Source: Phycisphaerae bacterium
GTDB taxonomy: Bacteria > Planctomycetota > Phycisphaerae > Phycisphaerales > UBA1924
Assembly: GCA_016873295.1 (NCBI GenBank)
Contig: VGXM01000017.1
Coordinates: 1 to 62,547 of the forward strand
Reading direction: 5' to 3'
Length of the DNA stretch: 62,547 nt
The position numbers and the translations under genes are program-made. Position 1 is the stretch's first letter; every line of letters starts with the position of its first letter. Below are positions 24,698 to 35,116 of this stretch, one piece after another. The notes under the pieces were generated by a model. That model did no database searches and was not told the origin of the DNA. It saw only the letters and a program-made list of their open reading frames with translations.

Positions 24698-27586
24698 TCA
24701 CGATCCAACGGCCCGCAGCGTCGCCGCGGGCTCGCCGTCCTTGGCCTGCCTGGTGGCGGCGGGCTTGGGCCCCACCGCCTCGGTCACGATCGCCTCCTGC
24801 TCCAGCTTGTGCACGCGCTTGCTGCCCACCGACGGGCTGGGCGACGCCTCGCGTCCGATGAACCGGGTCTCGGAGAGCCCGGCGCCCTTGAGGGCCTGCT
24901 GGCTCCGGAACAGGTCGCTGATGAAGGCCCAGTAGCCGTAGTTCCGCGGCTCCTCCTGCACCCAGACCTTCTCCGCCGACGCCGGGTATCGCGACAGCAC
25001 GCGCAGCATCTCCTCCGTGTGGAACGGGTAGAGCTGCTCCACGCGCACGATGGCGACGTCCTGCCTCGCCAGCTCCTGCCGGCGGTGGTCCAGGTCGAAG
25101 TAGATCTTGCCCGAGCACAGGATGACGCGATTGACGCCCTTGGGCTGCGTGGCCCCCGGGTCGTCGAGGATCTCGCGGAAGCGCCCCTCCACCAGCTCGC
25201 GCAGGGTGCTCGTGGGCGTGCGCAGGGTCGCCTTCACCTGCATCACGACCAGCGGCTTGCGGAAGCTGCGCTTCACCTGCCGGCGCAGCATGTGGAAGAC
25301 CTGCGACCCCGTCGTCGGGTAGACCACCTGCATGTTGTCGCCGGCGCAGAGCTGCAGGAACCGCTCGGGGCGGGCCGAGCTGTGCTCCGGCCCGGCGCCC
25401 TCGTGCCCGTGAGGCAGGAGCAGCACCATGCCCGACCGGCGCTCCCACTTGAGCTCCGCGCTGCAGAGGAACTGGTCGATGATCACCTGGGCGCCGTTGG
25501 CGAAATCGCCGAACTGCGCCTCCCAGCAGATGAGCATGTTGGGGTCGGCCAGCGAGTACCCGTAGTCGAACCCCATCACCGCCAGCTCGCTCAGCGGGCT
25601 GTTGTAGACGCAGAAGCGGGCCTGGCGCGTCCGACCGTCGGCGGCCCTGGTCTGCCCGGGCTCCAGGTCGGGCACGCCCGGCGTGCCCACCTCCCGCATG
25701 CTGTTCAGCGCCAGGAACGCCTCGCCCGACTCGAAGTCCCGCAGCATGGCGTGGCGATGGCTGAACGTCCCGCGACGGCAGTCCTGACCGCTCAGCCGCA
25801 CCGGGATCCCGTCCAGCAGCAGCGTCCCGAACGCCAGTTGCTCCGCGTCCGCGTGCGTCACGATCGTCTCGTCGAGCCCGCCGGACCCGGCGGCCTGTGC
25901 GATCGCCGCCCGACCCTCCAGCACGTTCTTCAACCGCGGGTTGGGCGTGAACCCCTCGGGCAGCGTGCTCATCGCCCGCGCCACCTCCGCGATCACCTCC
26001 GCCCGCACGCCCGTCTGGGCCGGCTCGTGCGAGTACTCCTCCACGATCCCGCTCCACCGCCCGTGGAAGGGGTCCACGCGCGGGTCGAAGGGCTTGGACT
26101 TCGCCGCCTTCTGGGCCTTGTCCAGCGCCTCGTCGAGCCGGCGGGCGATCTCGCGGGCCTCGGCCTGCCCGATCACTCCCTCGCCCTGCAACTGCTGGGC
26201 GTACCGGGTCAGCACGCTGGGCTTGACCTTGATCATCGCCGCCAGCGTGGGCTGCGTGAAGCTCTGGTCGTCCTGCTCGTTGTGACCGAACTTGCGGTAG
26301 CAGTACATGTCGATGAAGATGTCGCGGTGGAAGCGCTGGCGGTACTCCATCGCCAGCCGCGCCATCGCCACGCACGCCTCGGGATCCTCCCCATTCACGT
26401 GCAGCACGGGCGCCCCGATCATCTTCGCGGCGTCCGTGCAGTACTCGCTGCTGCGCCCGTCCTGAGGCAGCGTCGTGAACCCGATGAGGTTGTTGCTCAC
26501 GACGTGCACGCACCCGCCCGCCGTATACCCCTCCAACTGGCTGAAGTTCAGGCACTCGGACAGCACGCCCTGCCCGATGATCGCCGCGTCCCCGTGCACC
26601 AGCACCGGCACCACGCGTTCGCGCTTCAGGTCCGCCCGCAGGCGCTGCTTGGCCCGCGTGCGCCCCAGCACCACCGGGTTGACCGCCTCCAGGTGGCTGG
26701 GGTTGCTCGCCATGATCACGCGCATGAGTCGCCCGCCCGCGAAGGTGCGGTCCCCCGAGTGGCCCCGGTGGTACTTCACGTCGCCGCCGCTGTCGGCAAA
26801 CCCGGCGTCCCAGTTGTCCTCGAACTCCGTGAAGATCTGCTCGTAGCTCTTGCCGAAGACCGTGTTGAGCACGGTGAGGCGCCCGCGGTGGGCCATGCCC
26901 AGCACCGTCTCCTCCACGCCCAGCTCCGACCCGCGCTCCATCAGGGTCTCGAGCAGCGGGATCAGCGTCTCGCCCCCCTCCACGCTGAACCGCTTCTCGC
27001 TCGGGTAGCGCTTCTGCAGGAACGTCTCGAACGTCTCGGCCTTGGTGATCAGCTCCAGGATCGCCAGCTTCCGCTCCCGCGACACCGGCTCGCGCCCCGC
27101 CCAACGCTCGTACCGCTCCAGGAACCAGCCCACTTCCTCCGGCGTCGTGGCGTGCATGAACTCGACGCCCACGGAGCCGCAGTAGACCGTCTCCAGCCTC
27201 GCGACCGCGCCCTTCAGCGGCACCGACGCCCCCAGCCCGATCGACGAACCGTCCACCGCGGCCCCCAGGTCCGACTCGCTCAACCCGTGGTGCGCCAACT
27301 GAAGCTGCACCGGTCGGCGCCGCTCGCGCCCGAACGGATCGAGCTTCGCGCCCAGGTGCCCCCAGCGCCGGTAGGCGTCAAAGAGCGCCGCCGCCCGCGC
27401 CTGCACCGGCGAGCCCTCGCCCGGCGCCGTGCTCCTCGACAGCCCCAGCTCGAACCCCTGGAAGAAGGCCCGCAGGTCGGGCGACACCGAGGATGGATCG
27501 GCCCGGAACGAAGCCAACCGCTCTTCCAGGTACTCCGCGTTCCAGGCGTTGACCGACGCGGTCACGGGTTGCACACCGGGTTTCAT
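24698..27586 (-). CDS. sucA: 2-oxoglutarate dehydrogenase E1 component
   Basis: E1 is the thiamine-diphosphate enzyme that decarboxylates 2-oxoglutarate in the TCA cycle. The protein is full length at 962 residues. It begins with the E2-interacting segment NAWNAEYLEERLASFRADP. Thiamine-binding and active-site blocks are present: VLGMAHRGRLTVLNTVFGK, HGDAAIIGQGVLSECLN, VSNNLIGFTT and the transketolase-like domain (FGTLLLDGIPVRLSGQDCRRGTFSHRHA, LPHGHEGAGPEHSSARPERF). Upstream, the 229 bp to pstB contain a locally AT-rich patch (27689-27720) that could hold the promoter. Confidence 0.97.
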   Translation of the reverse strand: MKPGVQPVTASVNAWNAEYLEERLASFRADPSSVSPDLRAFFQGFELGLSRSTAPGEGSPVQARAAALFDAYRRWGHLGAKLDPFGRERRRPVQLQLAHHGLSESDLGAAVDGSSIGLGASVPLKGAVARLETVYCGSVGVEFMHATTPEEVGWFLERYERWAGREPVSRERKLAILELITKAETFETFLQKRYPSEKRFSVEGGETLIPLLETLMERGSELGVEETVLGMAHRGRLTVLNTVFGKSYEQIFTEFEDNWDAGFADSGGDVKYHRGHSGDRTFAGGRLMRVIMASNPSHLEAVNPVVLGRTRAKQRLRADLKRERVVPVLVHGDAAIIGQGVLSECLNFSQLEGYTAGGCVHVVSNNLIGFTTLPQDGRSSEYCTDAAKMIGAPVLHVNGEDPEACVAMARLAMEYRQRFHRDIFIDMYCYRKFGHNEQDDQSFTQPTLAAMIKVKPSVLTRYAQQLQGEGVIGQAEAREIARRLDEALDKAQKAAKSKPFDPRVDPFHGRWSGIVEEYSHEPAQTGVRAEVIAEVARAMSTLPEGFTPNPRLKNVLEGRAAIAQAAGSGGLDETIVTHADAEQLAFGTLLLDGIPVRLSGQDCRRGTFSHRHAMLRDFESGEAFLALNSMREVGTPGVPDLEPGQTRAADGRTRQARFCVYNSPLSELAVMGFDYGYSLADPNMLICWEAQFGDFANGAQVIIDQFLCSAELKWERRSGMVLLLPHGHEGAGPEHSSARPERFLQLCAGDNMQVVYPTTGSQVFHMLRRQVKRSFRKPLVVMQVKATLRTPTSTLRELVEGRFREILDDPGATQPKGVNRVILCSGKIYFDLDHRRQELARQDVAIVRVEQLYPFHTEEMLRVLSRYPASAEKVWVQEEPRNYGYWAFISDLFRSQQALKGAGLSETRFIGREASPSPSVGSKRVHKLEQEAIVTEAVGPKPAATRQAKDGEPAATLRAVGS

Positions 27587-27815
27587 CGTCGATTCCGGAA
27601 AGGGCCCCCCGCGGCCGGGGGCGTGGATCCCTGGGACGCGCCGCTCGACCGCTCGGCGGGGCGGCGCCGACGCCGAGGGCGGGCGTCAGATACCTAACAT
27701 GCTACGAATACTGGCCTGTAGCCGGACTGCCGATCCTAGGCCCCCGCGCCCCGAGACTATCGGCACGAACGCCGCCCGCCCGTACCTGGTTTCGGGGGTG
27801 GGACCCGCGCCGGGG

Positions 27816-28733
27816 TCAGCCGAACCGCCCCGTGACGTAGTCCTCGGTCTCGGGCAGGCGGGGGTTCTGGAAGATGTCCGCCGTCGGGCCGTATTCGACC
27901 AGGCGGCCCAGGTACATCAGCGCCGTGTAGTCGCTCACCCGGGCGGCCTGCTGCATGTTGTGGGTCACGATCAGCACGGTGTACCGCTGGCTGATCTCGT
28001 GGATCAGTTCCTCGATCTTGATCGTGGCGATCGGGTCGAGGGCCGAGCACGGCTCGTCCAGCAGGAGCACCTCCGGGTCGGCGACCACCGCCCGCGCGAT
28101 GCACAGGCGCTGCTGCTGCCCGCCCGAGAGCCCCAGGGCCGACTCGTTCAGTCGGTCCTTGACCTCGTCCCAGATGGCGGCGGCCCGCAGGCTGCGCTCG
28201 CAGGCCTCGCGCAGCACGCCGCGCCGCGACTCCCCGTCGATCCGCAGCGGATACACCACGTTCTCGAAGATCGACATGGGGAACGGGTTGGGCTTCTGGA
28301 ACACCATGCCCATGCGCTTGCGCAGGTCGATGACGTCGACCTGGTGGGCGTAGATGGGCGAGCCGTTGAGCAGCATCGCCCCCTCCACGCGGACGCCCTC
28401 GATCAGGTCGTTGAGCCGGTTGACCGCGCGCAGCAGCGTCGACTTGCCGCACCCCGAGGGACCGATCATCGCCGTCACCCGCCCGCGCGGGACGCGCATG
28501 GAGATCGAGTGCAGGGCCTGACTCCTGCCGTACCACAGGCAGAAGCCGCGCACCTCGAGCACCGCCTCCTCGCGCTGCAGGGCCTCGTGCACGACCGGCT
28601 CGACCGGGTCCCCGCGACGGATGGCGTCGATCACCTGATACTTGCGCCCGCCCCCGTGCGCCGCCGCGATGCGCTGCACCCGCACCGGCTCGCGCGGGGT
28701 CACGGTGCGGGTCGGGTCGGCGGCGTGGGTCAT
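27816..28733 (-). CDS. pstB: Phosphate ABC transporter ATP-binding protein
   Basis: PstB powers high-affinity phosphate import from the cytoplasmic face. The 305-residue protein has Walker [11 protein letters not shown] loop [11 protein letters not shown] (the Pst-specific form), signature LSGGQQQR, Walker [14 protein letters not shown] and switch His in [13 protein letters not shown]. It carries about 50 extra N-terminal residues with no obvious domain. It is the last gene of pstSCAB, 13 bp after pstA. No phoU follows. Confidence 0.96.
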   Translation of the reverse strand: MTHAADPTRTVTPREPVRVQRIAAAHGGGRKYQVIDAIRRGDPVEPVVHEALQREEAVLEVRGFCLWYGRSQALHSISMRVPRGRVTAMIGPSGCGKSTLLRAVNRLNDLIEGVRVEGAMLLNGSPIYAHQVDVIDLRKRMGMVFQKPNPFPMSIFENVVYPLRIDGESRRGVLREACERSLRAAAIWDEVKDRLNESALGLSGGQQQRLCIARAVVADPEVLLLDEPCSALDPIATIKIEELIHEISQRYTVLIVTHNMQQAARVSDYTALMYLGRLVEYGPTADIFQNPRLPETEDYVTGRFG

Positions 28734-28746
28734 TCGGCGTCCGTCG

Positions 28747-31056
28747 TCAGAACGTCCCGCCCGAGAGCCTGGCCCGCAGCCTCGCGCGGATCGTGATCGC
28801 CGCGAGGTTCAGCGCCAGGACCACCCCGACCAGCAGGAGCGTCGTCGTCCAGACCAGCGGCTGCGCCGCCTCCGAGTCCGGACTCTGGAATCCTAGGTCG
28901 TAGATGTGGAACCCCAGGTGCATGAAGCTCCGCTGCGGGTGCAGGAAGGGCGGGTCGGCGTCCAGGGGCAGCTCGCTCGCCAGCTTCACGGCCCCCACCA
29001 GCATCAGCGGCGCCACCTCGCCCGCGCCCCGGGCCATCGCCAGGATGGTCCCGGTCATGATCCCCGGCGCCGCCGCCGGCAGCACGATCCGACGGATCGT
29101 CTGCCACTGGCTCGCCCCGCACCCGAAGCTGCCCTCGCGCATGGACCGCGGCACCGCCGACAGCGCCTCCTCCGTCGACACGATCACCACCGGAAGCGTG
29201 AGCAGGGCCAGCGTCAACGCCGCCCACAGGAGCCCGGGAGTGCCGAACGTGGGACTGGGCAGCTTGGCGCGGAAGAGCCCGTGGAAGTAGGGCGTGGTGG
29301 CGAGCGCCGCCAGCCCCAGCCCCGCCGCCGCGAGCCACGCCGCCGCCGCCACGACCCCCATGATCCGCTGCCGCCGCGTCGGGTCCTGACCCGGCTTCCG
29401 CCGCGCCAGCCCGGCGCACGACACCGCCGTCGCGACGAGCACGCACGCCGACGCCACGATCCACCACCAGGGCACGCGCGGCAGTCGCGCCGCCTCGCTC
29501 GCCCCGGCGTCGACGAACGACCCCACGCCGTAGCAGAAGAACCCCAGCCCGAACACGCCGTAGACGATGCTGGGCACCCCCGCGAGGTTGTTCACCGCGA
29601 TGCGGATCAGGCTCGTCACGAACCCCTGGCGGGCGTACTCGCGCAGGTACAGGGCCGCGACCACGCCCAGCGGCACCGTCACCACCGAGAGCAGGAGCGT
29701 GAGCATCACCGTGCCGAAGATGACGGGGAAGACCCCGCCCTCGATGTTGTTCGAGCGCGGGCCGTCGAGCAGGTACTCTCGCCACCGCGACAGGTACACG
29801 CCCACGCGCCCCGCCGGCGACAGCCCGTTGGCACGCACCGCGCGGACCACCTGCGACAGCAGCAGCGGCCGCTCGGGGCGCCCCGCGCGCTCGCCCGCCG
29901 CCTGCCCGAACGTCGCCTCGACGAACTCGACGCGGTGCGCTCCGTCCTCGCGGCGCAGCTCCTCGATCCGGGCCAGCGTCCGCTCGTACCGCCCCGTCAG
30001 GTCCGCCAGGGCCGCGTCGGCCCGGGCCCGCACCCGCGCCAGCCGCGGCTCGTCCATCGAGGGCGCCGACCACGGGTGCTCCAGCGCGCCCAGCAGCGCC
30101 AGCCCCAGCGCCAGGCACCACGCCGGCGCCGCCAGCGACCTCGCCCGCCCCCGACGCGCGACGATCGCGCCGATCGCGCTCGCCAGGCACGCCGCCACCA
30201 CCCCGCCCAGGAGGGGCACCGACAGCCAGGGAGCGCGGCGATCGCGCCAGCGTGCGTGCTCCAGCTCCGCCCCGCACACGCGCAGGCGCCAGTCCTCGAT
30301 CCGGCGGTTGGTCGGGCCCAGCCCGTGACGATCGAGCGAACGGATCTCGCCGCGCCGGGCCGCCCCCGCTCGAATCGCCCGCGGCAGGGCCGCCCACGCC
30401 GCCTCCGGGCCCTCGGCCACGTACCGACGCTCGCGCACGAGCACCCGCCCATCCCCCTCGCCGACCTTCTCGCGGACGATCCGCCCGGCCGGCCCCGCCT
30501 CCTCCGCGGTCCACTCGGCCCCCTCGGGAAGCGACGCGATTCGCTCCTCGAAGATCGACCGCGGCACGCCCAGCCACACGCCCCACTCCACCCGCTCGAC
30601 GAGGGCCGCGTCAGCGGGTCTGGTGACCCGCCGCACCTCCCACAGGGGGACCCAGCGGAAGGGCTCGGGCATCACCTCCTTGTTGGCGACGCGGTAGAGC
30701 CGCCGGACCGGTCGCCCGCGCTCGTCGAACGCCCCCTCGATGGGCGGCTCGTCGGCGGCACGGAACGCCGCGAGCGATTCCACCAGCGGCCCGATCGGCT
30801 CGAACGCCTCCTGCGCGACCGGGACGCCGAGCAGCACGCCGCCGTCGCGCATCTCCACGCGGTCGACGGGGCGGGGCCAGAACGTCGCGCTCCCCTTCAC
30901 CACGATCATCGCCACCAGCCCCAGCACGAGCGCCACGCTGGCGATCAGCGCCAGCCCCAGCAGCCACACGCCCGGCTCGGCCCGGGCGGTGAGCAGCGTC
31001 CGCCGGCGCTGCACGCGGGTCGGCGGGGACGGGGGTTGGGGCTCGTGGACGGGCAT
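28747..31056 (-). CDS. pstA: Phosphate ABC transporter permease PstA, enlarged
   Basis: The protein has 769 residues, against about 300 for a typical PstA. A first transmembrane helix (about residues 29-52) is followed by a large, mostly polar insert. The C-terminal half is the normal permease: [46 protein letters not shown], and the coupling loop [36 protein letters not shown]. The insert contains an extra hydrophobic pair near residues 275-325 and a Glu/Arg-rich helical part near 340-380. It is the third gene of the operon, 3 bp after pstC and 13 bp before pstB. Confidence 0.92.
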   Translation of the reverse strand: MPVHEPQPPSPPTRVQRRRTLLTARAEPGVWLLGLALIASVALVLGLVAMIVVKGSATFWPRPVDRVEMRDGGVLLGVPVAQEAFEPIGPLVESLAAFRAADEPPIEGAFDERGRPVRRLYRVANKEVMPEPFRWVPLWEVRRVTRPADAALVERVEWGVWLGVPRSIFEERIASLPEGAEWTAEEAGPAGRIVREKVGEGDGRVLVRERRYVAEGPEAAWAALPRAIRAGAARRGEIRSLDRHGLGPTNRRIEDWRLRVCGAELEHARWRDRRAPWLSVPLLGGVVAACLASAIGAIVARRGRARSLAAPAWCLALGLALLGALEHPWSAPSMDEPRLARVRARADAALADLTGRYERTLARIEELRREDGAHRVEFVEATFGQAAGERAGRPERPLLLSQVVRAVRANGLSPAGRVGVYLSRWREYLLDGPRSNNIEGGVFPVIFGTVMLTLLLSVVTVPLGVVAALYLREYARQGFVTSLIRIAVNNLAGVPSIVYGVFGLGFFCYGVGSFVDAGASEAARLPRVPWWWIVASACVLVATAVSCAGLARRKPGQDPTRRQRIMGVVAAAAWLAAAGLGLAALATTPYFHGLFRAKLPSPTFGTPGLLWAALTLALLTLPVVIVSTEEALSAVPRSMREGSFGCGASQWQTIRRIVLPAAAPGIMTGTILAMARGAGEVAPLMLVGAVKLASELPLDADPPFLHPQRSFMHLGFHIYDLGFQSPDSEAAQPLVWTTTLLLVGVVLALNLAAITIRARLRARLSGGTF

Positions 31057-31059
31057 GGG

Positions 31060-33903
31060 CTAGAGCGCGCGGCTCCGGGCCCGGAACCGCTGGCGCACCA
31101 CCTCGGCGGTCGAGTTCACCAGGAACGTCATGGCGAAGAGCACGAGCCCGCACAGGAACAGCACGCGGTAGTGCGTGCTCCCCGCCGCCGCCTCGGGCAG
31201 CTCCACCGCGATGTTGGCGCTGAGCGTGCGGAACCCGGCGAAGATGTTCCAGTCCATGGCGGGCGTGTTGCCCGTGGCCATGAGCACGATCATGGTCTCG
31301 CCCACGGCCCGCCCCAGCCCGATCATGCACGCCGAGAAGATCCCCGACGCCGCCACGGGCAGCACGACGCGCCGGGCCGTCTGCCAGGGCGTCGCCCCCG
31401 CGCCCAGCGACGCGGAGCGCAGCGAGTCGGGCACCGCCCGCATGGCGTCCTCGCTGATGGTGTAGATGATCGGGATGATGGCAAAGCCCATGATGAGCGC
31501 GACCACCAGCGTGTTGCGCTGGTTGAACGTGCCGAAGAAGAGGTCGCGCGTGTCCAGGCCCAGCCCCGTCAGCACCCACCCCGCCCCGCCCGCGATCACC
31601 ACCGACACGCCCAGCATGCTCACAAACCGCGCCAGCTCCAGCGTCGCGGCGACGGTCCACGACTTGCCCTGCAGCACCGCGTCCCACCGGGGCTTCACGA
31701 CGCGCGCATGCCCGATCGCCGCCACGATCAGCCCCGCCGGGGCCAGCAGCAGCAGCCACCCGGGCCGGGGCGAGCCGTAGTTCCCGTCCAGCCAGCGGCG
31801 CAGGCTCGGGCGGGCCAGGTCCATCGATTCCACCCGGCGCTCAAGATCGGCGGCCCGCTCGGGCGTCGTGGGCGCGACCGGGCGCACCACCGCCCCGTCG
31901 CGGAAGTAGAGGCCCTCGCGGCGCAGTCGGCGCTCCAGGTCCGGGCTCATCACCCGACGCCCCCCCACCCACGCCGGGGGCTGAGCGACCGGCGCGACCG
32001 ACCCGCCCAGCACCCACCGATCCTCCTGCGTCGGTCGGAACAGCCGGCGCTCCACGCGCGGCGCCAGCACGCCCGCCGCCACGATTCCCAGCCCGATCAC
32101 CGCCACCATCGCCGCCAGCTTGAGCCTGGGCGGCACCCGGGCGGAGACGTGGGGCGGGGCGAGCTGCCAGAGGTGCGCGCCCGACAGGGCCGCCAGCGGC
32201 GCGAACAGGAGCGACAGCAGCACCGCCACCAGCGCGTCGCGCACGAACGGCGCCACCGCGATCGCCGCCACGAACCCCAGCACCACGCTCGGCAGCGACG
32301 CCATCATCTCCACGCCCGGCTTGATCAGGGCCCGCACGCGCCGGTCCACGAACTCGCTGGTGTAGACCGCCGCCAGCACCGCCAGCGGCACGGCGAAGAG
32401 CATCGCAAAGACCGTCGCCTTGAGCGTGCCGTGGATCAGCGGGACGAGGCTGAGCTTCTCCTCCGCGGCGTCCTCGCCCGACGTGGCCTGGTAGCGGAAG
32501 ACCGGCTCGGGCTCGCCCTCGTAGTGCACCTTGCCGAAGAGCGCGTGCAGGCTCGCCTCGGGGCGCCCGGGGTCGAGCGACCACGTGCGCACGCCCCCGC
32601 CCTCGTCCAGCACCGCCAGCGCGTCGAGCTTGGGCGAAAGGGCGCCCGCGGCGATCGCCGCGCCCCCGCCCGCGTCCCGCGCGATCGTCTTGCCGCTCGT
32701 CGGATTCAGCACCACCAGGCGACCGCGAGCATCGCCCGCGACGATCGAACGCGTCCGCGGCGTCAGCCCGATGGACGTCACCGCCGCGTCGCCCACCGCG
32801 AACCGCCGCGCGACGACCAGCCGCCGACCGTCCGGCGTGGCCGCAGCGGGGTCCGAGGCCCCGAACGCGGTGGTGAGCCCCCCGGCGTCGTCGCCCAGCG
32901 CCACCGTCAGCCCGCCCAAGAGCATCCGCGCCGCCGTGACCCGACGTCCCGGCGTCAGCACGCGCACTTCCTCCGCGAGCGGGATCGCCCCTTCCCCCCC
33001 AGCGCCCGCGGCGTACCGCTGCACCAGCCCGTCGTCCCACGCCGCCAGCACGCTCGCCCCGTCGCCCGTCACGAACAGCCGCGACGGCCAGCCGCGCCCC
33101 TCGGGGGCCCGCCACTCGATCGCCCGGCTCTGCAGGCGGATTCGCGGCGTGCCTCCACCCAGCGGGCGGATCGTGCGCACAAGATCGAGCGTCGCCGTGC
33201 CGTCGTCGCGCCGCAGCGCGAGGAACTCCCGGTCTCCCCGTCGCCGGAAGTCGATGAGGCGGATCGCGCCGGACCCCGCCTCGATCCGCACGGGCGGGCG
33301 AACCTGCACGTCCGGACGGATGACGCGCACCTGCTCGGCATTCAGCGACTCCACCAGCGCGGGCCAGGCGCCCTCGGGGCCCTCCGCGGCCCAGACCCGC
33401 CGCTCGCCCATCCGCAGCCGCCGCAACCCCTCCGGAACCTCGGAGGGCGAGACCACGCTCGCGCTCACGCCGATCGTCGCCAGGCGCACCGTCCCGTCCG
33501 CGAACCCCAACGCCGCCAGCCCCGTCGACTCGTCGAACGACCACGCCGTCGGCGGCTCATGGGCCAGCGGCAGGGCGGCGAGCACGCCGGGCTCGTCCAT
33601 CCGCATGAACAGAAGCACGCCGCCGGAATCGAGCACGAACGCCGTGGCCGCGTACTCATCGAGCGCCAGGGCCGAGGCCCCGCTCCGCGGCTCGATCCGC
33701 CCCGCGCCCGCCGGCGCCATGCTCCCGCCACGGAAGAGCGGGACCACGACCGCCGCGAGGTACGCGCAGATCCCCAGCACCGCCACGATGACCAGCACGC
33801 CCCCGACGCGGATGAGCGACGACGCCGCGCGGTCCACCGCGTACACCCGACGCCGGGTCGCCTTGCGAGCGGCCCGCGATGTCGCCCCGGCGTCGCGCGT
33901 CAT
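31060..33903 (-). CDS. pstC: Phosphate ABC transporter permease PstC, enlarged with beta-propeller-like insert
   Basis: The protein has 947 residues, against about 320 for a typical PstC. After one transmembrane helix (about residues 31-55) comes a region of roughly 400 residues with repeated short blades (ALDEYAATAFVLDSGGVLLF, TGLAALGFADGTVRLATIGV, DGASVLAAWDDGLVQRYA, DARGRLVVLNPTSGKT, KLDALAVLDEGGGVRTWSLD), like a WD40-type propeller outside the membrane. The permease follows: LIHGTLKATVFAMLFAVPLAVLAAVY, MMASLPSVVLGFVAAI, then the coupling loop SEDAMRAVPDSLRSASLGAG. A second insert of about 150 residues lies between helices. It is 18 bp downstream of pstS. Confidence 0.92.
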   Translation of the reverse strand: MTRDAGATSRAARKATRRRVYAVDRAASSLIRVGGVLVIVAVLGICAYLAAVVVPLFRGGSMAPAGAGRIEPRSGASALALDEYAATAFVLDSGGVLLFMRMDEPGVLAALPLAHEPPTAWSFDESTGLAALGFADGTVRLATIGVSASVVSPSEVPEGLRRLRMGERRVWAAEGPEGAWPALVESLNAEQVRVIRPDVQVRPPVRIEAGSGAIRLIDFRRRGDREFLALRRDDGTATLDLVRTIRPLGGGTPRIRLQSRAIEWRAPEGRGWPSRLFVTGDGASVLAAWDDGLVQRYAAGAGGEGAIPLAEEVRVLTPGRRVTAARMLLGGLTVALGDDAGGLTTAFGASDPAAATPDGRRLVVARRFAVGDAAVTSIGLTPRTRSIVAGDARGRLVVLNPTSGKTIARDAGGGAAIAAGALSPKLDALAVLDEGGGVRTWSLDPGRPEASLHALFGKVHYEGEPEPVFRYQATSGEDAAEEKLSLVPLIHGTLKATVFAMLFAVPLAVLAAVYTSEFVDRRVRALIKPGVEMMASLPSVVLGFVAAIAVAPFVRDALVAVLLSLLFAPLAALSGAHLWQLAPPHVSARVPPRLKLAAMVAVIGLGIVAAGVLAPRVERRLFRPTQEDRWVLGGSVAPVAQPPAWVGGRRVMSPDLERRLRREGLYFRDGAVVRPVAPTTPERAADLERRVESMDLARPSLRRWLDGNYGSPRPGWLLLLAPAGLIVAAIGHARVVKPRWDAVLQGKSWTVAATLELARFVSMLGVSVVIAGGAGWVLTGLGLDTRDLFFGTFNQRNTLVVALIMGFAIIPIIYTISEDAMRAVPDSLRSASLGAGATPWQTARRVVLPVAASGIFSACMIGLGRAVGETMIVLMATGNTPAMDWNIFAGFRTLSANIAVELPEAAAGSTHYRVLFLCGLVLFAMTFLVNSTAEVVRQRFRARSRAL

Positions 33904-33921
33904 CGCCGCCCTCCGCTCGCC

Positions 33922-34887
33922 CTACTTCGCGGACAGCCCCACCGACCGGAGCTCCTCCGACGCGATCTCCGCCGGCAGCGGAATCTCCTTGTTCTTCAGC
34001 ACCGCCTCCTGCCCCTGCCGGCTGAACGTCATCCGCACGAACTCCGCCATCAGCGGGTCGAGCGGCTTGGTCGGGCTCTTGTTGACGTACACCAGCAGGA
34101 AGCGGGCCAGCGCGTACTCGCCGCTGTAGGCGTTCTCGGCGGAGGGCTCCACCGGCTCGCCTCCCGCGGCGAGCGCGACGGCCCGCACCCCCGCCGTGCG
34201 GTACCCCAGACCGCCGTAGCCGATCCCGAAGCGGTCGTTCGCCACCGCCGTCACCACCGCCGACGTCCCGGGCTGCTCCTTCACGCTCGACTTGAAGTCC
34301 TTGCCCCCCAGGGCGTGCTCCTTGAAGAACCCGTACGTCCCGCTCGCCGAGTTGCGCCCGTAGAGCTGCACCGGCTTGCCCTTGAACGAGGGGTCCGTCA
34401 CGCCGAGCATGTCCCACGTCAGGTCGGTCCCCGCCACCGAGTACGCCCGCTGCACCTCCTCGACCGAGAGCGAGCGGAGCGGGTTGTCCTTGTGCACGAA
34501 CACCGCCAGGCAGTCGATCGCCACCCGCAGCCCCGTCGGCTTGTACCCGAACTTCTTCTCGAACTCATCGACCTCCGACGCCTTCATCGGGCGGCTCATC
34601 GGGCCCAACTGAGCCGTGCCCGAGATCAGCGCCGCCGGGGCCGTGCTCGACCCCTTGCCCTCCATCTCCACCGTCACCGCCGGGTAGAAGCGCCGGAACG
34701 TCTCCATCCACGTCGTCATCAGGTTGTTCATGGTGTCCGAGCCGATGCTCTTGACCGACCCGGCCACGCCCTGCCCGGGCGCGTACTCGCTCAGCCCCGG
34801 ATCGAGCAGGATCGCCGAAGGCTCCTGCCCCCGGACCGCCACCGACAGCATCAGCACCGCGACCGCCGCCGACAGCAACCGAACCAT
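33922..34887 (-). CDS. pstS: Phosphate-binding periplasmic protein
   Basis: PstS captures phosphate in the periplasm and delivers it to PstCA. The 321-residue protein has a cleavable Sec signal (about residues 1-20, ending near VAVRG). The fold signatures of PBP-type phosphate-binding proteins follow: GSDTMNNLMTTWMETFRRFYP, EGKGSSTAPAALISGTAQLGPMSRP (phosphate-binding Ser/Thr), AIDCLAVFVHKDNPL and YGRNSASGTYGFFKE. It is the first gene of pstSCAB. The 229 bp upstream (34888-35116) should hold the promoter; I see no clear Pho box. Confidence 0.95.
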   Translation of the reverse strand: MVRLLSAAVAVLMLSVAVRGQEPSAILLDPGLSEYAPGQGVAGSVKSIGSDTMNNLMTTWMETFRRFYPAVTVEMEGKGSSTAPAALISGTAQLGPMSRPMKASEVDEFEKKFGYKPTGLRVAIDCLAVFVHKDNPLRSLSVEEVQRAYSVAGTDLTWDMLGVTDPSFKGKPVQLYGRNSASGTYGFFKEHALGGKDFKSSVKEQPGTSAVVTAVANDRFGIGYGGLGYRTAGVRAVALAAGGEPVEPSAENAYSGEYALARFLLVYVNKSPTKPLDPLMAEFVRMTFSRQGQEAVLKNKEIPLPAEIASEELRSVGLSAK

Positions 34888-35116
34888 GCCCGACCTCCGC
34901 TGAAAGGGGGACCACGCGACCGCCGCCCGAGGCTACCGGCGACCGCGGGATCGTGCGCCAAGACCACGCCGCGGGGGCGCGAAGATTGCACTAAGACCGG
35001 ACAGATTGGGCGTCGAGCCCGCGACCCACGGACCGCGATCCCGGGATTCGTCGAGGACTCCTCACCCCCGGCGTGGGGCGCCGCGAGCGTCGCGCCACTC
35101 GCGGGTTAGGAGCCCG

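Noticed and set aside
21733..24708. Very long minus-strand frame continuous with rpe
   Set aside because: It lies antisense to the well-supported UDPGP gene and overlaps sucB in another frame. Only the last 232 codons match a protein family.
28906..35109. 2,067-codon plus-strand frame across the pst operon
   Set aside because: It is antisense to four clear pst genes; its translation is His/Arg/Pro-rich without domains.
34888..35116. Possible Pho box or second tRNA upstream of pstS
   Set aside because: A CTGTC-like motif and a GTCGAGCCC stretch are present, but neither a double 7-bp repeat nor a cloverleaf can be built.
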